A DNA stretch of 64,000 nt from Filosporella fistucella (lineage: Eukaryota > Ascomycota > Leotiomycetes > Helotiales): contig JAQJZZ010000007.1 in NCBI GenBank assembly GCA_030077755.1, positions 1,984,001 through 2,048,000 on the forward strand, given 5' to 3'. The notes beneath the pieces were generated by a model. That model was not told the DNA's origin and made no database searches. It saw only the letters and a program-made list of their open reading frames with translations. Made by a program: the position numbers and the translations under genes. Positions 59,001-64,000 of this stretch are shown piece by piece; within the stretch, counting starts at the first letter, position 1, and every line of letters begins with the position of its first letter.

Positions 59001-59562
59001 ATTTCAAATCGAGGATATAGATAGAAGGATGATATAGAATATACGTAAAGCTGAAAACCTAGGTACTAAGGTGAAATAGGGTGGATGAAGGCGCTCTGGT
59101 ACGACAGTTGGGTGTGAGTATTAAGTCTTGTAGTTGAGGTCGAGGAGCAGAGGTGTGGGATTGCTTGGGGAGACGTTATGCTGGGGAATATGGTATGCGA
59201 GGGTGTCGGTACAAGTAGGTCGAGAGCTTATGGGCACCATGGCCTGGGTAGGACTTCAGCTGTGGCTTGGCTTAAATGGAGCTTGATCACTGAGGATCAT
59301 CATGATCAGAGGATGTCAACAGCAAGCTGAGATGGACGAGGGGTGAAAGAATGCAGGGGTTTATAGATCACAATCATAACTCCAATCCCAACAATCATTG
59401 CAAGACATTTATTCATAATATAATGCCCTGCTGGTTCCAATCCATCATCAATCATGTATAAGTTCCTGCCCATCATAGCCTGCCTTTCAATACATCTCTG
59501 CCAAAGAAAACCAGCCATCAGAAACCATCATCGCGGAACACAAGTTGGAAGGAATTTTGCTC
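56015..59562. other. Gene-poor 3.5 kb with G-depleted tract
   Basis: No supported gene. 57050-57360 is A/C-rich on the plus strand with a (CCAAT)n pentamer run at 57250-57271. 57960-58960 is AT-rich and very poor in G on the plus strand (long CT/A runs). A minus-strand frame at 56749-56504 (begins MFVPEWEILEGYMNSILGGE) looks slightly protein-like but has no partner exon or family. Confidence 0.4.
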
Positions 59563-60766
<1,204 letters not shown>

Positions 60767-60825
60767 TTAGAGAAAGAATTGGTGGTGCGAGGTGAGTTGG
60801 CGGGGGACAGCTCTGATTGATTGAG

Positions 60826-60901
60826 CTGTAGAGTGTTGATGCAGGTGTTGATGAGGGGTAGATAGAGAGAAGAAATGCAGTGGCAGATAGAAGATACTTA
60901 C
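60826..60901 (-). promoter_or_regulatory. Possible 5'-leader intron of GAPDH
   Basis: On the minus strand a strong donor GTAAGTATC at 60901-60893 is followed by CTCTACAG ending at 60826, upstream of the ATG at 60751. A later acceptor CGTCACAG near 60757 is also possible. Leader introns are common in fungal GAPDH genes. A C/T-rich block further upstream (around 60960-61040) fits a strong fungal promoter. Confidence 0.5.
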
Positions 60902-63900
60902 AGTTTTTGGGAATGAAGTAGATGATCTTGATTCTCTTCGTTGAGGTATGAGGGTTTATGTAGAAAAGAAGGATGGTCTTCGGTGGAAGATTCGGAGATG
61001 GGAAGAAGAGAGAAGGAGGTGGGGTGGTTTACCTATTTTCGTTGAGCACCAAACGAGGAAAGCACAGTCCATGACATTGCACGCGCTAAAGGAGGGGCTA
61101 ACGGGGCTCGATTGGGCAATAGTAATATCAGTATCGAGACGGGCCGGCAGAGAGAAGCACTTCTTTGGCCTGGCGGGCCTGGATTTTGGTATCAGAAATG
61201 TAAATTGTTAAAACAGCGACAGAGTGCGGACAAACATAAGACAGAGATAGACAAATACAAAGACAACAAGGCTGCACAAAAAGACAGCAGATTGGGGCAA
61301 TCGAGGCAATACATTTGGATTATTGTCGCAATAGAATTTTAAAGAATTGCAGTCTAAAACATCTGTTGGTTAATTGCCTCATAATTATCATTTCTCGATA
61401 GAGTACCTATTCTGTACCTTACCAAATTCCCTACTTGACCTACCTTACAGTAGCAGCAACTTCTTTTTGTTGCTTATCTCACAGCTTTTACTCATAATCA
61501 TCCCTCACTCTACCTCACCTATCTAGCTCTGCCACTCTCTTGCCACGCACATCAACCTACCAATTATTACTCACACCTCTTCCTTCTTTTTCTGCCTTTC
61601 AGATGATCCAAAGAAAAAAAAACTCTCATTAATACCTCACCACCTCACCCTTCCTCATTTTTTCGCAAGGCTGCACAGCTGCAACATGTTCACCGTCACA
61701 GCCAAGCTGCCTCTCCTTACTGTAATCGCTTCAGCCAAGCTCGCTCGTCCCAATTCACAGACTGACAAGGTAACCGTAACCGTACCAAAACCCCCCGCCG
61801 CCCCAAGGGGATTTACACTTCTGGCCTCCTACTACGGAACCATTCGGTCTACCGCACCCAGCTCACGATAATTCGGATAACCGTTTCAACTCCCTCATCC
61901 CGAATTATCGTCCGCTGCATATAATAACCCTGATGCTATTCCCGTTTACCTTGGTCCATTTGACATGCTAACCGTACCATATTCCGAACGATAATAATAA
62001 TCAGATCTCGCTTCCATACCTACAGTAAGGTACTTTCTGGTGTGATGGAGGGGCAAATATTATCGGTCCTCCTACCCGCTTTCTTTCTTTGGCTGCACTC
62101 CATGCGTACTACGTAGGTACACACCAGCCTTCCTTGCCTGTGCCAGTTGTGTCAGCCAACATGGCAACATCTGAGGTGATACCATGCCAGTGCTGCCATA
62201 CTCCACACGTCAAACACACGTGTTGTTCTATCAATTTTTCACAATGCATGGTCTGACTCAACAGGATTTTAATCACCTCACTTTTTCTGTTACCATACTT
62301 GTCTACCCCAGAAATTCAAATAACTCGTTTGTACCTAGTAATTAACTGTGAAATTGGTTTTATCTCCAAGTGTGGCTAATCTGTTTCGTGAAGAGAGGCT
62401 TGACACATTTCATGTGGTCTGTTCAGAGCTTTTTTTGCGGCGGCGGCCAAATTTTCGGACGTTTCTTTTTTCCTTTGATAAAGCCCCACGCGTAAAGCTT
62501 GGAGAGCCAGTGGGAGTTGGAGGCGGACAAGGCTGGTGGCGGATTAGATTGGGATTGAGATACGTAGATGTGCAGATGAGACTTTACAGTACGAAAAGAT
62601 TCTTCGTTGACTCATGGTAGATTGTTGATCCGTAAAGATTGGAGGGGATGGCGATGTTAGTCAGGTGATGTGATGGGAGTGAAGATATTTCGATCTGGAT
62701 CTGAGGCTCTGAATCCCTTGTTAGGTATCGGAGCTCAGGGATCCACCTCGAAGAGTTCGACCTAGTTAAGGGTTATGGATCCTTTGCAGGACGTGCAAGC
62801 TCCAAACATTTCATGGCAAAGGTTCTTTTGTGGATTGGTACTCTGTTTAAAATGCTGTGCTCTTAACGTTACATATGATAGCTTGAATATTGCATAACAA
62901 GCGTTCATAGGTCTGCTTCTATGAATCTCTCAAGGTGTGATCTGTTGGAGAGACAAAGATAAGAGCATCCGACACAAGCAAGTAAACCTAGAAGGGATTC
63001 TATATCACGTGTCGAGACCATTGAGCCAGGCTCAGAAGCACCCAAGTCACGTATTCGTGTTGCAACTGAGCTATCCAAATACCTTCAGATAATATTTGTC
63101 GATGCTTCAATTCAAGCCTCAACTTCTCTGCAGCTTCACACTGGATCAAAAGCTCCCACACAGCAAAAGCAGCACCAATTTCCAAGCCAACTCGTATCTG
63201 CTTCCTCCCGACCCGATCCACAGGAGGAAGTCTCAAGTCTCACAGATCCTCTTACAATACAACACAGCTAAGAATTACAGTATAGAAAGCCAAGCAGTAC
63301 GGTACAAAAACATACCACAACTTGAACCAAGACGTGATTTGCGCTTTGATAGTCCATTCAGATATTATAGGAAAGTGGGTAATTAGGAAACATTTCTGGG
63401 AGACTTGAATTTGGATTTGGATTCCGATTTGATTGAATTAGGAAGAATGGACTTGTAGGCGTAGTGGAGAATATCAGGCAGAGAATATGCTGCAATCACA
63501 AGTGGAGGAGATGTTAAAGAGAGCTTGCAACTGCAATTGTATTGCATCCTGGCTGAAGGAAGACCTGACATCACTAAGTAGGATGTTGACGAACCCATGT
63601 TTCAACATGCAAAGCTACACAGACAGTATCCTGGATATAAGCTCGAAGGCCTGTGTAAACAATGCCGACTCGAAAGAGGATATGCATCGCAAATGCTTTC
63701 GCTTGCACAGCTCTTAAATCAGCAGCTGAAGCTCAAGACTTTTTCGTGTTATTATCCAGAGCTGAGGAGCTTTCTCCTTTGGGCTCATTTGGAGTGACTT
63801 CAACTCGAAATATCGAGACCAGCTAACAAATACAGCGAATGAGAGAGCTTCCAAATCCCGAGATCAATTGTACCGCAAACAAAACAAAAAGCTTCAAAAA

Positions 63901-64000
63901 GCATAACAACAGCATCTTTCAAATCAACTACCCTCTAATCGAGTACACAGAAGTCAAATGCCATATGAAACTTCAAAAGTCATAGTCCTCAAAAAGTCAT
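60902..64000. other. GAPDH upstream and 3 kb without a supported gene
   Basis: Beyond the GAPDH promoter I see no credible coding region. Short frames at 61686-61871, 62348-62620 and 63096-63386 have no family features or splice partners. The stretch includes the inverted repeat at 61865-61911. Confidence 0.4.
61865..61911. repeat. Short inverted repeat
   Basis: ACGATAATTCGG-AT (61865-61878) and ATCCCGAATTATCGT (61897-61911) pair almost perfectly with one extra base and an 18-bp spacer. Related ATTCCGAACGATAATA lies near 61980. It could be a hairpin, a protein site or a remnant of a small inverted-repeat element. Confidence 0.6.

Noticed and set aside
61686..61871. Short secreted-type peptide gene
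   Set aside because: Only 61 codons and ends inside the inverted repeat; no support beyond a hydrophobic start.
63096..63386. Plus-strand 96-codon frame near the window end
   Set aside because: No domain, no splice partner, composition random.

Overview
The window is nuclear DNA of a filamentous ascomycete (Pezizomycotina). The evidence is compact multi-exon genes with 44-120 bp introns carrying CTAAC/CTGAC branch points, HET-domain proteins, a Zn2Cys6 regulator, a PRC2 subunit, and fungal-type GAPDH, RAB11, ORC5 and HDA1. A Leotiomycetes-like lineage is my guess from the general look of the proteins, not something the sequence proves. All gene models below are spliced by hand from reading frame, splice sites and family conservation.

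Layout. 0.2-17.8 kb is mostly conserved: SF3B2 (U2 snRNP, minus) diverges from a SLY41-like transporter (plus). These are followed by a HET-domain gene (plus), an unrecognised lysine/proline-rich protein (minus), SUZ12 of PRC2 (minus) and an F-box protein (plus). 18-25 kb is a decayed accessory island. It holds a tRNA-derived SINE-like element, a broken multi-exon gene built from a tandem ~40-residue repeat, and a broken large membrane protein of the fungal ankyrin-associated type with in-frame TAGs and frameshifts. 25.3-43.9 kb is conserved again: an acidic protein, a Zn2Cys6 regulator, ORC5, a second SINE-like copy, a very large chromodomain + CCCH-finger protein with a Chp1-like look, RAB11, BRX1 and a second F-box protein.

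44-48 kb is repeat-rich: two tandem arrays and a small orphan-like gene. 48.4-54.5 kb carries a second HET gene and HDA1 (class II deacetylase with a C-terminal Arb2-type region), both minus. 54.5-59.5 kb is a long gene-poor stretch with a third tandem array, whose core matches the 44.6-45.4 kb array in opposite orientation, and a strongly G-depleted tract. GAPDH (minus) lies at 59.6-60.8 kb, and the last 3 kb has no gene I can support.

How the genes relate. There is no obvious biosynthetic cluster. Three or four chromatin-silencing or replication genes (SUZ12, the chromodomain protein, HDA1, ORC5) occur in 43 kb, along with two HET genes, but spacing and mixed orientation suggest ordinary synteny. 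The most interesting content is the PHD-like finger spliced onto SUZ12, the chromodomain/CCCH/Chp1-like protein, the SINE pair, the two pseudogenes, the inverted satellite pair, and several unusual splice sites: GC-AG introns, a 13-nt micro-exon and an NAGNAG acceptor.
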